A stretch of 64,000 bases of DNA from Nostoc indistinguendum CM1-VF10. GTDB lineage: Bacteria > Cyanobacteriota > Cyanobacteriia > Cyanobacteriales > Nostocaceae. This document shows positions 35,239-44,886 of this stretch, in pieces (the stretch's first letter is position 1; every line of letters begins with the position of its first letter). The notes beneath the pieces were generated by a model. That model saw only the letters and a list, made by a program, of their open reading frames with translations. It was not told where the DNA came from and did no database searches. The position numbers were made by a program, and so were the translations under genes. The stretch lies in assembly GCA_019359215.1 (NCBI GenBank), contig JAHHHS010000004.1:62001-126000 (forward strand), given 5' to 3'.

Positions 35239-35381
35239 TACTGCTAGAGATGTAAGCGGTAAAAAACGAGACGCTGCGCGTTGGCGGAAGCTTCTGCCTG
35301 CGACACGCTATGCGAACGTAGAGATGGCGGTTCGTTTCCTAATCTATATTTTTCACAACTCAAATAGGATTCCTATATCGA
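35239..35381. repeat. Dispersed G+C-rich repeat downstream of the Uma2 gene
   Basis: Positions 35265-35330 contain GAGACGCTGCGCGTTGGCGG and TGCGACACGCTATGCGAACG, part of the same short palindromic family seen near 6640, 12560 and 50855. No gene here. Confidence 0.5.
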
Positions 35382-36611
35382 CTAAAAATTTGCTTTCGAG
35401 ACTTTTTCGATTTGCCCAGTAAAGTATGGTTCTTCATGTTTGAGTTGTTGTGCTAGTTCCAACCCTTTTTTAAAAGCTGTTAATGCTTGAGGAAACTCTT
35501 TACGTTCTAGATACAATTGCCCAATTTGGTCATAAGCTTGCATCATTCCGTAAAAGTTGGCTGCTTGCGACTCTGTCTCCACAAGAATTTGACTAACCTG
35601 CAAAGCCTCATCTGTTTGTCCTTGAGAACGGTACAGCGCAATTAACTTCTGCAAAGCTTCACCAGCACGAACGTACTCCTTTAATTGCCAAGCAGTAGTA
35701 TAAGCTTCTTGATAATTATTAAAAGCTTCTAGGAGTAAGTTCGGATTTTCCTTTGCTAAAGATTCGTAATTTGAAGCGATCGCTAGCTTTAATTCTGGTA
35801 TTTCAATAAGATTATTTTCATTGACGTAAATTTCTACTAATCTATTCAGTACATTCAATGACTGCTGCGGTTGTCTTGTCTGCTCATAAATGTAAACCAG
35901 CCGTTGCAGATATGTTACCTCATTTACACGTTCGTTTTGGGAAGTAGCTAAAGCCAACAATTCTTCGTAAACTGGGGCGGCTTTGGCATAATCAAACCAA
36001 CTTAAATGTAGTTCCCCAATTGTCTTGAGGTTTTCTACCACTGCTGTTGTATTTTTTTGCTCTCGCATCACTAATAAAACTTGGTCGTAAGCTTCCACAG
36101 CTAGTTTAGGCGATCGTAGATTTTGGTAAGCTTGACCTAGCGATCGCCACAATTCTAGATCAACTTGGGCAGTTGTTTTTTTAGATTGTGCCTGCTTTTG
36201 AATTGCTTGCAATCGCTGCGTAATATATTGTACTTCTTGTCCATCATTTTGCTTCCAAGCGATCGCTCCGACTCGTGATAGTGCTTGCACTTCTGCTAAT
36301 GAACCTAAAAACCGCCGCAAGCGAAGTTCCCGGTTCCAAATTTCAAACGCCCCCACTTGATCTCCTGCTTGCAGTTTCGCTGCTGCTTCTTGATTTAACG
36401 CATCCAGCGCTGGTTGTAACTTTTGCTGTTCTTGGAGAGTTAATGGTTGTTTATCCTTGGGCAAACGTGGTAGTAGTGGATCTGGTGTGGTAATTTCTAG
36501 GGGATTAGGAGGAAATTTATCAGGAAGTTTGGGCTTTTTAGTCTGTGCCAGTGTCAAGGAACTGCTAAATACTATAGCAGCAGTCACAATCACAATTAAG
36601 CGCCTGAGCAT
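35382..36611 (-). CDS. Secreted TPR-repeat protein
   Basis: 409 residues. The N-terminus is a signal peptide (LIVIVTAAIVFSSSLTLAQ). A proline-rich segment follows (about 25-60), then helical repeats of TPR type from about residue 65, for example YQNLRSPKLAVEAYDQVLLV and LYLERKEFPQALTAFKKGLE near the C-terminus. TPR domains mediate protein-protein contacts; the partner is unknown. Predicted to act in the periplasm or be lipid-free secreted (no lipobox seen). Length is typical for this cyanobacterial family. It is downstream of galK on the same strand, 88 bp away. Confidence 0.85.
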   Translation of the reverse strand: MLRRLIVIVTAAIVFSSSLTLAQTKKPKLPDKFPPNPLEITTPDPLLPRLPKDKQPLTLQEQQKLQPALDALNQEAAAKLQAGDQVGAFEIWNRELRLRRFLGSLAEVQALSRVGAIAWKQNDGQEVQYITQRLQAIQKQAQSKKTTAQVDLELWRSLGQAYQNLRSPKLAVEAYDQVLLVMREQKNTTAVVENLKTIGELHLSWFDYAKAAPVYEELLALATSQNERVNEVTYLQRLVYIYEQTRQPQQSLNVLNRLVEIYVNENNLIEIPELKLAIASNYESLAKENPNLLLEAFNNYQEAYTTAWQLKEYVRAGEALQKLIALYRSQGQTDEALQVSQILVETESQAANFYGMMQAYDQIGQLYLERKEFPQALTAFKKGLELAQQLKHEEPYFTGQIEKVSKANF

Positions 36612-36699
36612 GGGTACTTTACCTTACCTTGAGTTAGTTCCATGAGGTAATTATCCCCATGTCCTATTATTCTTACCTTATTTCAGCAATTCCGAAGCG

Positions 36700-37776
36700 T
36701 CACTGACTCAATCCCAAAGCAGGAACCAAAATTTGTCCGTTGTAACCTGCTTGGTTATATTGTTCAAGAACATGAGTTGCAATACTTTTGCTCTGTCCTG
36801 ATCTAAGCAAAGCTACACTTGCCCCTCCAAAACCTGCACCCGTCAGTCTTGCACCAAACACTCCTTCTGTTTTCTGCAAAATCTCTACCAACCTATCTAG
36901 GGCTGGTACTGAAACTTCATAATCATCTCGCAAGCTGGCGTGGGAAGCATTCATTAATTCGCCAAAGCGCTCAGATGTTACTCCCTGCAATACTTCCAAG
37001 ACGCGGTTATTTTCTGTAACTACATGACGGGCACGACGCTGTAGTGGTTCGGGTAATGTTTTTGTTACATTAACATCAGTAATATCTCGCAATGCTTTCA
37101 CACCGAGCGATCGCGCCGCCTCCTCACACTCAGCGCGGCGCTGGTTATAACCGCTACCTGCAAGTGTGCGCGGTACACCACTATCAATAACCAAAATCTC
37201 CGCTTTCTCAGGCAAAGGCATCACCCGGCGTTCTAAAGTTCGAGTATCTAAAAACAAGATATGCTCAGTGTCAGCCAAGCTAGAAGCCATCTGATCCATA
37301 ATGCCGCATTGCACGCCAGCATATTGAATTTCTGCTTGCTGGGCGAATTGGGCGATTTCAACATCATCAATGGGAAGGTTAAGAAGTTGGCGTAATGCCC
37401 GGAGGGTTGCCACTTCCAAAGCGGCGCTGCTAGACAAACCCGAACCCATCGGAACCGATGAATTGACGTAGACACAAAGCGATGGTACTGTGTAACCTGC
37501 TTTTTGTAAAAGCTCAATACAGCCAAAAATATAACTGGCAAATCCAGACGGCTGATGATTAATATCTGAAATGCTCACTTGCTCGTTTAAATTTTCCGAG
37601 TAAAAGTGATGCTGGCGATCGCTACTAAAACCTAGCTGTACCGTTGTACCTTGAGGAATCGCAGTTGGAAGAACGAACCCGTCATTATAGTCGGTATGTT
37701 CGCCTAGTAAATTTACTCTTCCTGGCGCACTCGCTTGAGTTTCAGGTGGTTTACCGAATACTTGTTGAAAATCCAT
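36700..37776 (-). CDS. galK: Galactokinase
   Basis: 358 residues. GHMP kinase phosphorylating galactose to galactose-1-phosphate, the first Leloir step. The family signature [20 protein letters not shown] is at residues 19-38. The ATP-binding GSGLSSSAA is at 111-119 and the third motif [17 protein letters not shown] near residue 314. The catalytic aspartate is in CGIMDQMAS. Start at 37776, five bases after the stop of the upstream M24 gene, so the two are probably co-transcribed. No galT or galE lies nearby. Confidence 0.95.
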   Translation of the reverse strand: MDFQQVFGKPPETQASAPGRVNLLGEHTDYNDGFVLPTAIPQGTTVQLGFSSDRQHHFYSENLNEQVSISDINHQPSGFASYIFGCIELLQKAGYTVPSLCVYVNSSVPMGSGLSSSAALEVATLRALRQLLNLPIDDVEIAQFAQQAEIQYAGVQCGIMDQMASSLADTEHILFLDTRTLERRVMPLPEKAEILVIDSGVPRTLAGSGYNQRRAECEEAARSLGVKALRDITDVNVTKTLPEPLQRRARHVVTENNRVLEVLQGVTSERFGELMNASHASLRDDYEVSVPALDRLVEILQKTEGVFGARLTGAGFGGASVALLRSGQSKSIATHVLEQYNQAGYNGQILVPALGLSQ

Positions 37777-37781
37777 AATTT

Positions 37782-38870
37782 TTAATTATACAAAGGTACA
37801 GGGCGCAATCTTCCTTCTACCTCAACATTAGGAAAATTTGGATCAAAAGTCAGATTTTCCAACTTTCCATCCTCCAGAATCACAAAAGTATCTTCAACCT
37901 TTGCCCCTCGTAAACTGGGATTCCAAGCGACAGCAATACCTTCTGCCAAAGTATCAGTAGTGTTTGGATTTGCTACGATTTCTCGCGCTAAATATCCAGT
38001 GGTTCCTCCTTGGTGATGTTCAAGGATGGCATTGGGGAACCCATGCTGTTCATAAGCCTGAACTAGCGCGTGATAAACTGCATCAAGAGTGGTTCCAGGT
38101 TGGCACAAATTTAAAACTACTGCTTCTATTTCGCGCACATGGGAATGCAATTCGGCTCGTTCATCTGAAAGCGCACCAAAACAAACAAATCGAGTTAGAT
38201 TTGCATACAAACCGTAACCTCTAGCGCAAAACACCAGCATCGCTTGCCGTCCAATCTGTTCTCCAGTGGCTGTAGCATGACGGTATAGCGGTAAACGTCT
38301 ATCACCCGCTACCAGTGTCAGCGCCGGATGCAAGCCTTTCGCCCATAATGCCTCTGCACCCGCACCTGCTAACTGATATTCTGTCCAAGTTGGCTTGGCG
38401 GCTTTGAGTACCTCTATCATTGCCTGACTAGCTTTTTGCCCAACTTGGCGATATCGCTCTAATTCACTTGACATCATTACCCGTTTATGTCGTTGCAGAG
38501 ATGTGGGTAACGGCTGTTCTAAATTGGAGATGGGGCGATCGCTAACTGTTTTTCCGCCGCCAGTTGCATCACGAACAAAAGACTCACGCGCAGCAGCATC
38601 AGCCCAAGGGTTAATATACATCTTAAAATTAGCAGGCAGTTCTTCATCAATAAGACGCTGCCCTTCAATTTCATCCGTCAATACCCAAGCATCATCAATA
38701 GTTACTAATACTTCTGCTATACCAGTTTCAGCAGTAAGCAGCACAGTGCTAGAAGCGCCACCTGTCGCCCAGGCAAACCAGTCTGTACCGCGTAAACGAA
38801 CGCCTTGCACTTCGGTTTCACGCAAGGTTTGCCTGATTAACTCTAGTTTTTTGGAGACTTCTTCGTTCAT
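37782..38870 (-). CDS. M24-family (aminopeptidase P-like) protein with degenerate metal site
   Basis: 362 residues. The pita-bread fold is recognisable, with [15 protein letters not shown] near 285-299 and the final glutamate in [12 protein letters not shown] near 326. In active family members two aspartates bind metal: one in a V-D-L-G context and one in S-D-x-T-R. Here the equivalent segments read LVFCARGYG and YANLTRFV, so both aspartates appear replaced (by C or A and by N). Peptidase activity is doubtful. It lies five bases upstream of galK on the same strand. Known cyanobacterial homologues are annotated only as M24 or Xaa-Pro aminopeptidase. Its role with galactokinase is unknown. Confidence 0.75.
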   Translation of the reverse strand: MNEEVSKKLELIRQTLRETEVQGVRLRGTDWFAWATGGASSTVLLTAETGIAEVLVTIDDAWVLTDEIEGQRLIDEELPANFKMYINPWADAAARESFVRDATGGGKTVSDRPISNLEQPLPTSLQRHKRVMMSSELERYRQVGQKASQAMIEVLKAAKPTWTEYQLAGAGAEALWAKGLHPALTLVAGDRRLPLYRHATATGEQIGRQAMLVFCARGYGLYANLTRFVCFGALSDERAELHSHVREIEAVVLNLCQPGTTLDAVYHALVQAYEQHGFPNAILEHHQGGTTGYLAREIVANPNTTDTLAEGIAVAWNPSLRGAKVEDTFVILEDGKLENLTFDPNFPNVEVEGRLRPVPLYN

Positions 38871-39490
38871 ACAAAATTAGTAACCACAGATGAATACACA
38901 CAATTATGAGATTCATCTGTATTTATATGCGTATGTCTATGGTTGTAAAAAAATTTGGGTAGGGTATTACATCCCACATTCCGCAGGTTAATTAAGTTGA
39001 GAAAGGAGTTAAATCCCTAAAAGGGGATGGGATAACACGAAAGATTGTTGATTGTTGACTGTTGACTGTTAACCGCCAACCGTCAACGGCGCCGGGGCGT
39101 CTCTTATCCCATCCTTAAAAATAGTCGGTTTTCCCGACGCCTTTTTATAATATTTTTGACACTTTCGCCTATCTTGGGAAAATTCATTGTTGCTGCAATG
39201 GACTACGCCCCGCCTGAGTAATGGCTATGGCGGTAAACTACGCTTGCTTCCTCTGTCCCCAGATTTCCCTACATCAGCAACCCATCACCAGCCACGATAT
39301 ACTGTAAAGAGCCTGGGTATCTGCTCAAAGTCGCAGATGTCGGCTGTGATTAGACAGTTACGGGTTGGTTGCAAAATCAGTAAACCACAAACTTTTCAAA
39401 ACCAACGTAAAACCACGGGTTTTCAATGAACAGAGAAAATTCACAGGTGGAGTAAGGTACACCACCTATAAAAACAAGCAATTTATACCA
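38871..39490. other. Gene-free region with GACTGTTGAC-type repeats
   Basis: About 620 bp. At 39047-39085 there are tandem TTGACTGTTGACTGTTAACC-type units and an inverted GTCAACGG. An 80-codon frame at 39187-39429 shows no family features. No RNA gene was seen. Confidence 0.4.
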
Positions 39491-39694
39491 CTAATTTAAT
39501 ACTGTTTCAGCCAATATCCAATTAGTGTAAACATCCTCCATAAATCCTCTGTAGCCAGGAGTTTCACTCTGATTTCTAAACCTTACTTTCAAGGTAGTGA
39601 TATAAGTTCCATTCATTACCTGATGACCATAGCCTAAAACTTGACCAACTTGGCCGATTTTCTGATGCAGGACATAATCTCCGATATTCAGCAT
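39491..39694 (-). CDS. Small conserved hypothetical protein
   Basis: 67 residues. It opens MLNIGDYVLHQKIGQVGQVL and continues through TYITTLKVRF to a C-terminal TNWILAETVLN. The glycine-rich opening suggests a small beta-barrel (SH3- or KOW-like), as seen in many compact cyanobacterial proteins. No named family was recognised. Length and uninterrupted frame support a real gene; function unknown. It lies 82 bp downstream of the broken GT4 gene on the same strand. Confidence 0.6.
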   Translation of the reverse strand: MLNIGDYVLHQKIGQVGQVLGYGHQVMNGTYITTLKVRFRNQSETPGYRGFMEDVYTNWILAETVLN

Positions 39695-39776
39695 AGTTCT
39701 GATTCCCTACTTACTAAATAGAGTGGTTTGTATTGGAATATTTGTGCGTGACAGTAATGTTCTCAAGCTTTAAAAC

Positions 39777-41056
39777 TTAAGCTGCAATCTGAGGTTGTTT
39801 CTCAGTTTTAGCCCTAGTTTGAGTCAGCAAATGAGTATAGAGATCAGTTAACCCAGAAGCTACACTATCCCAGCTAAAAGCAATTTCTACCCGTTTGCGA
39901 CCGGCTGCGCCTAATTCGTCTCGCCAAATGGGGTTAATCAAAATCCGGTCAATAGCATCAGCAAAAGCTGCTTCGTCTTTCGGTGGTGCTAGTAATCCTG
40001 TAACTTCAGGTACGACAGTAAACTCTAATCCGCCAACATTACTTGCCACTACTGGAGTCTGACTAGCCATAGCCTCAATCGCTACTAAACCAAAGGGTTC
40101 GTAGTGGCTGGGTACTACGCAGACATCAGCAGCAGCATAGTAGAAGGGTAGAACAGTATATCATTTAAACGGCCCGGAAAGGTCGTGCAATCTTCTAGCC
40201 CTACTTCATCAACAATATTAGCAATGCGATCGCGTTCAATTCCATCACTTTGCCCTGGACAGCTACCACCCCCAATCACTAGTTGGAGATTAGCCTTACC
40301 CCTTAAACTAGACTGAGCAACTGCTCTTACCAAAGTTTCAATTCCCTTGCGACGGTCAAAACGACCAACGTAGAGAACCATTTTGGCATCAGGTGCAATT
40401 CCTAATTTTTCTCGTGCGACACTACGTTCAATTCCCCCGTACTTATCAATATCAGTACCACAGGGAATCATTTTAATTTGTCCTTTCTGGGAAACTAATA
40501 TCCGCATATCTTTTTGCTCTTGCGGACTTGTGGCAATCACACGATCTACAGTTTCTAAACAAGCTTTTTCTACAGCTAATCGTTGAGCAGCAATGACAGG
40601 AACTTCCCCAATACTTCTGTATTTTACTGCTCCTAATGAGTGGTAAGTATGCACCTGAATCAGCGATTGCTGCTTTTTCAATTCCATACCTACCCAAGAA
40701 GACAACCAGTAATTAGTATGAATTAAGGAGTAACAAAAACCTTCACGCTCCTGGAATTGCTGGAATTGGGCAACAAATTCAGGTAAATGGTCAAATAAAG
40801 TATCTCGCCCCATGAACTTAGCTGGCCCAGCTTTTAGCCGAATAGTACGACAATTAGGGTTATGTTGAACAATGGCAGCTTGTTCAGGACTACTCCGGCG
40901 TGTGAACATATCCACTTGCCAGCCAAGCTTTGCTAATGCATTGCCTACTTGACGCACATAAACATTTTGACCACCAGCTTCCTCTTGACCAATTTCGATA
41001 GCTGGATCACCATCAACAGAAATCAGCGCAATGCGACGCCTTGTACTCTGGAACAT
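39777..41056 (-). pseudogene. GT4 glycosyltransferase interrupted by a small insertion
   Basis: The full-length gene runs from the ATG at 41056 (MFQSTRRRIALISVDGDPA) to 39777; a 46-codon upstream extension to 41194 is not needed. It is a GT-B fold enzyme with EEAGGQNVYVRQVG (donor-site loop), YVGRFDRRKGIETL, and the C-terminal PSHYEPFGLVAIEAMAS signature, resembling the sucrose-synthase/sucrose-phosphate-synthase branch of family GT4. Near nt 40140 the frame breaks: after DIL the DNA reads CTG TTCTA CCCTTCTAC. Removing the five bases TTCTA restores DILPFYYAAADVCVV, so a 5-bp insertion is the simplest explanation. The gene would make about 424 residues if repaired. A c-di-AMP-type riboswitch lies upstream. 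It could be a sequencing error. Confidence 0.8.
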
Positions 41057-41216
41057 AATAATCTTTAACCTTAAGGCAAATAACCCTGCCTCAGATGCCA
41101 GACACAAAGTTAATATTATCCTTGCTTCAGGATCGAGAGCAGGTAAAACGAAGCGCAAAGTTACCAGCCAAGGATACTGACCAGAGCAAGGCATTTTTTG
41201 TTAAAAATGCTGCTCC

Positions 41217-41367
41217 TTCAATCTCCTCCCAATGCCTACGAAGTTAGCTGACGGGCTAGGACTGAGAGATGTCCTTCTCTAACAAAAGTGAAGTTTTGAG
41301 CTTGAAGTCTTCACTTTTCTTGGAGATAAGCCCCAAACTTGGTTCCTCCGCTCCTGCTTTACCCTGA
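41217..41367 (-). ncRNA. c-di-AMP riboswitch (ydaO/yuaA leader)
   Basis: On the minus strand the sequence reads CAGGGTAAAGCAGGAGCGGA, GGAACCAAGTTTGGGGCTTA, a variable hairpin (AAAAGTGAAG...CTTCACTTTT at 41284-41318), then CTAGCCCGTCAGCTAACTTC and GTAGGCATTGGGAGGAGA. These match the conserved core of ydaO riboswitches: GGGGGAACC-type purine stretch, then ACCCG(U)CAGCUAAC and CGUAGGCAUUGGGAG. A hairpin of GCATTTTT/AAAAATGC follows at about 41190-41213, a possible expression platform, though without a long T-run. In known cases, c-di-AMP binding turns off genes for osmolyte, cell-wall or ion functions. Downstream is the GT4 gene. Confidence 0.8.
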
Positions 41368-41856
41368 TAAATAAATTTTTTTTGGGTAAGTAATGGATTA
41401 GGCAGACCTACTTATGCTTTTTTAAAGTTAACGTAGCATCGTCAGTTATGTCAAGGTAGTGAATAATGATTTTTTATCTAGATTTATTTGAAAATTACGT
41501 TTTTACCCTTGATTTATAAGGCTTTCAGGTAATCAGTTGTTAGACAATTGATCTATCTTAGGGAGGAAATGATGAGTAATATATTCCTTTTTTAACCCAC
41601 ATTCCACAGGTTAGACAAATCTTCTGGCACGTTTGGTTTCAATGGCGATCGCTATTTTATGGAGTTCAAGTAATCTAATTGGCATTCAATATTTACTTAA
41701 AAAAGTGTATTCGCCATTACCAATTAATTTGACATCGACTAACCCCTCTAGCAGAACCGCACATCGAGCCAAGGTAGTTCTTAAGAACGATGTAGTAGTT
41801 AGTAAATATTTGAAATTATGAAAGCGTAGGAGCTATAAAGACATCAAAAAAAGCCC

Positions 41857-42099
41857 ATGAAATCCCAAGAGACTCAAAACACAAGAACAGAAAATAACCT
41901 TCCCGTGGAAGAGGACACACCTGATTATATAAATCCTCAAGAACCTGGAAAATCTGAGCCTATGACTCAGGTACAAAGCGATAGTGTAATTACCAATCAG
42001 GACTTACCCGATCCACGGGTTCGCTATGGTTTTACCCTGGTTATAGTGGGGGCTGTCTTATTTGTTGTTGCCATTTACTACGGGATTATTAACCCTTAA
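41857..42099 (+). CDS. Small single-span membrane protein
   Basis: 80 residues. The first 50 are polar and acidic (PVEEDTPDYINPQEPGKSEP), with one membrane helix at the C-terminus (YGFTLVIVGAVLFVVAIYYG). The frame is clean and ATG-started; the pattern (acidic N-terminus, single tail anchor) is common among small conserved cyanobacterial proteins. No family name recognised. It is probably tail-anchored in a membrane. An intron scrap follows 24 bp downstream. Confidence 0.55.
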   Translation: MKSQETQNTRTENNLPVEEDTPDYINPQEPGKSEPMTQVQSDSVITNQDLPDPRVRYGFTLVIVGAVLFVVAIYYGIINP

Positions 42100-42122
42100 G
42101 TGATTTACCTAACTCGGTCCTT

Positions 42123-42208
42123 TGACATCCTAGTAAACTCAGCGAGTCCGTGACGAAACTCGCTGGCTTTCAAAACCGTGCTTTATAGTTTCCCATTACA
42201 CGGCTCAC
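42123..42208 (-). mobile_element. Group II intron RNA fragment (copy B)
   Basis: Nearly identical over about 80 bp to 28264-28350: CAGCGAGTTTCGTCACGGAC, the GAGCCGTGTAATGGGAAACT stem, and TGACATCCTAGTAAACTCAGCG on the plus strand. The two copies diverge beyond GAGCCG. No maturase or splice junctions remain. Confidence 0.5.
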
Positions 42209-42294
42209 TCCACCCAAACAAAGTTATCTCTGAGAAGTGAGCCATCCCTGAACATTTCTGCTCATTTCGATTGAACGAATCGCACCACCGGGTT

Positions 42295-42990
42295 TTAAAG
42301 ATTTGAATTTGACGGCGTGCGATAACTATAGCCAACATTAGAATCTTTTTGAATGTGTGCTTTAATACTATCAAGATCAATGAAGCAGTCAGCAACATCA
42401 ATTAAGCTTTCACTAGTGCTTGTTTGTAGACTTACCACTTCCACCCGAACCCCCATTCTGCTGACAGCGTTTACAGCATAGGCTAGATCACCATCACCAC
42501 TGACTAAAACGGCAGTATCATAATAAGGAGCTAAAGTGATCATATCTACAGCAATTTCTACATTCAAATTTGATTTTTTGAAATTCTCTGCTGGTTGCGT
42601 GATATCTTTAGCTACAACACGATAGCCATTACGACGCATCCATAATAGAAAACCCTGTTGCTTTTCATTACTAAGATCAACCCCAGTATAGAAGAAAGCA
42701 CGCAACAGCCTTGAACCGTTAGTTAAATGACAAAGCAATTTAACGTAGTCAATTTCAATGCCAAGTTGTAAAGCTGTATGAAATAGACTTAAGCCATCAA
42801 TAAAAATAGCAACTCGACCACGATTTAGGCTATTGAAAGTCGAACTATCAGGTGCAGTATCTCCTATCTTGGCATCTTTACTTTTGACAGCAGTATCGTT
42901 CAAATTTTGACCTTGCCAATGTGGTTTAGCCTTAAGTACTTTAGGTTCTTTAAATTCATTTCTTTGTTTGCTAAAATTAGTTATAATCAT
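42295..42990 (-). CDS. NYN domain protein (LabA/DUF88-like)
   Basis: 231 residues. The nuclease-like NYN fold is visible from about residue 54: VAIFIDGLSLFHTALQLGI (first metal aspartate), RLLRAFFYTGVDLSNEK, then TAVLVSGDGDLAYAVNAVS (further aspartates) and VRVEVVSLQTSTSESLIDVAD. NYN proteins are predicted RNases of the PIN-like superfamily; LabA in Synechococcus acts in circadian output. The N-terminal 50 residues are polar and low in complexity. Function in this organism is not determined. It stands alone, upstream of the desaturase cluster. Confidence 0.85.
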   Translation of the reverse strand: MIITNFSKQRNEFKEPKVLKAKPHWQGQNLNDTAVKSKDAKIGDTAPDSSTFNSLNRGRVAIFIDGLSLFHTALQLGIEIDYVKLLCHLTNGSRLLRAFFYTGVDLSNEKQQGFLLWMRRNGYRVVAKDITQPAENFKKSNLNVEIAVDMITLAPYYDTAVLVSGDGDLAYAVNAVSRMGVRVEVVSLQTSTSESLIDVADCFIDLDSIKAHIQKDSNVGYSYRTPSNSNL

Positions 42991-43587
42991 TGATACCTCT
43001 GATTTTAAAAATCGAAAAATTTTTGGGTAAATTATCTATACTATAGTCTGCGCTGATTTATAGCTCTATATTAAGTCACTATATGCAGATAAATTTAACT
43101 GGCGCTCAACAGGATTCAAAGTAGACGGTCTAAGGGTTCTTCACTGTTGGCGGCCTTTGTTTGACGGAACATTACCTGCGCCCACAGATATGTTAATCTT
43201 TACCCACCGAGACAGCAAGAGTTTGGAGAAAATAAATCTTCCTGTAAGGGTAGGGGCAACAATTCATGATGCTTGCGACGGGTTACGCCAATGCCATCTG
43301 TCTATTTATTTTTATTTTACCTCTGTATTTTAATAGAATTTACCACAACCTAAAGACGCTCAAATAATGGCAAAATTGGAGTCACTAATAATTTAATATG
43401 CGATGCCTGCGACGGGCTACGCCAACGCGCCTCAATAAGTAAGTTTTAGCAAGGTATCTAGGTAATCTTTAATACAACTTTTATAAAAGTTGATCTAAAT
43501 AAAAGACTACTAAACAGTCAATAGCCAGAAAGCGTTGACGAAAATACAATATTCCCGGCTTCTTTAGAGAAGCCGGGAATATTAGCC
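42991..43587. other. Gene-free region with dispersed repeats
   Basis: Contains two copies of a 29-bp repeat: GATGCTTGCGACGGGTTACG at 43268 and GCGATGCCTGCGACGGGCTA at 43400. The same family has entered the IS5 transposase at 48631. A terminator for desB lies at 43548-43583. Confidence 0.6.
43548..43583 (-). terminator. Rho-independent terminator of desB
   Basis: AATATTCCCGGCTTCT (43548-43563) pairs perfectly with AGAAGCCGGGAATATT (43568-43583) around a 4-nt loop. On the minus strand it starts five bases after the desB stop and is followed by a T-rich tail. Confidence 0.85.
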
Positions 43588-44712
43588 TTAGTCTTTAGCT
43601 AACTTATTATTGGATGTGTAGTAAACCTTACTACCAGTATCAGGTACAAAATGGCAGCTGATACATGAATTCCATACTGACTTCCAAATCGGTTCTTCCG
43701 ATTTATGGAAATACTCACCCATCACTGGTTTTATTGCCTCAGTTGCCTTCAGCAAATTGTAGTGAGGGATGTTAAGGAATATATGGTGAGCAACATGAGT
43801 ACCGATATCGTGATGGATATGATTGATCAAACCATAATTACGGTCAATGCTAGAAATTGCGCCTTTTAGGAAAGTCCAATCTTCTCCACGATACCAGGGA
43901 AGCTCTGGCTCAGTATGGTGCAAGAATGTAACCAAATCTAGCCAAACTATGAACACCAGGTAGGGCACAGCGTAATATTTCAGCAACCACATCCAGCCCC
44001 ATTGGTAGGTGAGGAAACCTAGCAAACCTACCATGCCAATCAACAGTACAGTACTAGTGATGACATCCCATTTTTCCGATGGTTTGAAAAGCGAACTACT
44101 GGGCAAAAAGTGAGAGCCTTCTTTATTAGGAGAACGCTTAAACAGATACACAGGATAAGCCAAAAGAAAAACATAATATCTGCCTATCTTTTGGGCTATA
44201 GGCATCTCCTTATATTGGGATTCTGTCACAGGATACCAGCTTTCATCATTATCGATGTTGCCAGTATTTTTGTGATGAGTTCTGTGACTAATCCGCCAAC
44301 CATGATAAGGAACAAGTATTGGTGTGTGAGAAAGATGTCCAATCAAATCATTGAGCCATTTATGCTTAGAAAAAGATTGGTGTCCGCAGTCATGTCCTAC
44401 TACAAACAAAGCCCAAAACATCGTTCCTTGCATTAGCCAGAAAATCGGAAAGAAAAGCCAAGAATCCAGGTAAGAAGCAACTGCATAAAGCAGACCGATA
44501 ATCAGGATATCACGAAAAAAGTAAAAAAGTGATTTTGTGACATTGGGCTGAAAGCATTCAGCAGGAATTGCAGCTTTTAAATCCTGAAGAGTGAAAGGTA
44601 ATTTAGTTGTATCCTCAGACGTTTCAAAGCCAGGAGGATTGTTGGACGTGATGATATTTGATGGCACTGGATTCTTTTGTTTAGATATAAATCGGAACTT
44701 GATTTGAGACAA
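43588..44712 (-). CDS. desB: Acyl-lipid omega-3 (delta-15) desaturase
   Basis: 374 residues. Membrane di-iron desaturase acting on glycerolipid acyl chains with ferredoxin as electron donor. The three histidine boxes are HDCGH (GHDCGHQSFSKHKWLND), HRTHH, and HVAHH (HDIGTHVAHHIFLNIPHYN). The set matches the DesB omega-3 class. Four or so hydrophobic segments separate them. The frame opens at a TTG at 44712, preceded by AGAGGTGAG six bases upstream, which supports this unusual start; no in-frame ATG occurs before the conserved region. It lies downstream of desA on the same strand. Confidence 0.9.
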   Translation of the reverse strand: MSQIKFRFISKQKNPVPSNIITSNNPPGFETSEDTTKLPFTLQDLKAAIPAECFQPNVTKSLFYFFRDILIIGLLYAVASYLDSWLFFPIFWLMQGTMFWALFVVGHDCGHQSFSKHKWLNDLIGHLSHTPILVPYHGWRISHRTHHKNTGNIDNDESWYPVTESQYKEMPIAQKIGRYYVFLLAYPVYLFKRSPNKEGSHFLPSSSLFKPSEKWDVITSTVLLIGMVGLLGFLTYQWGWMWLLKYYAVPYLVFIVWLDLVTFLHHTEPELPWYRGEDWTFLKGAISSIDRNYGLINHIHHDIGTHVAHHIFLNIPHYNLLKATEAIKPVMGEYFHKSEEPIWKSVWNSCISCHFVPDTGSKVYYTSNNKLAKD

Positions 44713-44886
44713 GATAATCTCACCTCTAGGATGCCCATGATACTAGCGATCGCTAACAAACAAGAGGATAATTTCTGGCAATTTGCCTAACAATTTTAGT
44801 CAGTAATAAATTGCCAGATTCTATTTAAACACAGCATGATAAACGCTCTCGTTGGTTCAAGAGCGTGAGTGTAATCACAGCGCTAT

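Noticed and set aside
36275..36645. Plus-strand frames within the TPR gene
   Set aside because: Antisense to a clear signal peptide and TPR helices; no independent features.
44577..44759. ATG-started frame MLAIASIMG across the desB start
   Set aside because: It is in a different phase from the desaturase and shows no homology; the TTG start has a better ribosome-binding site.
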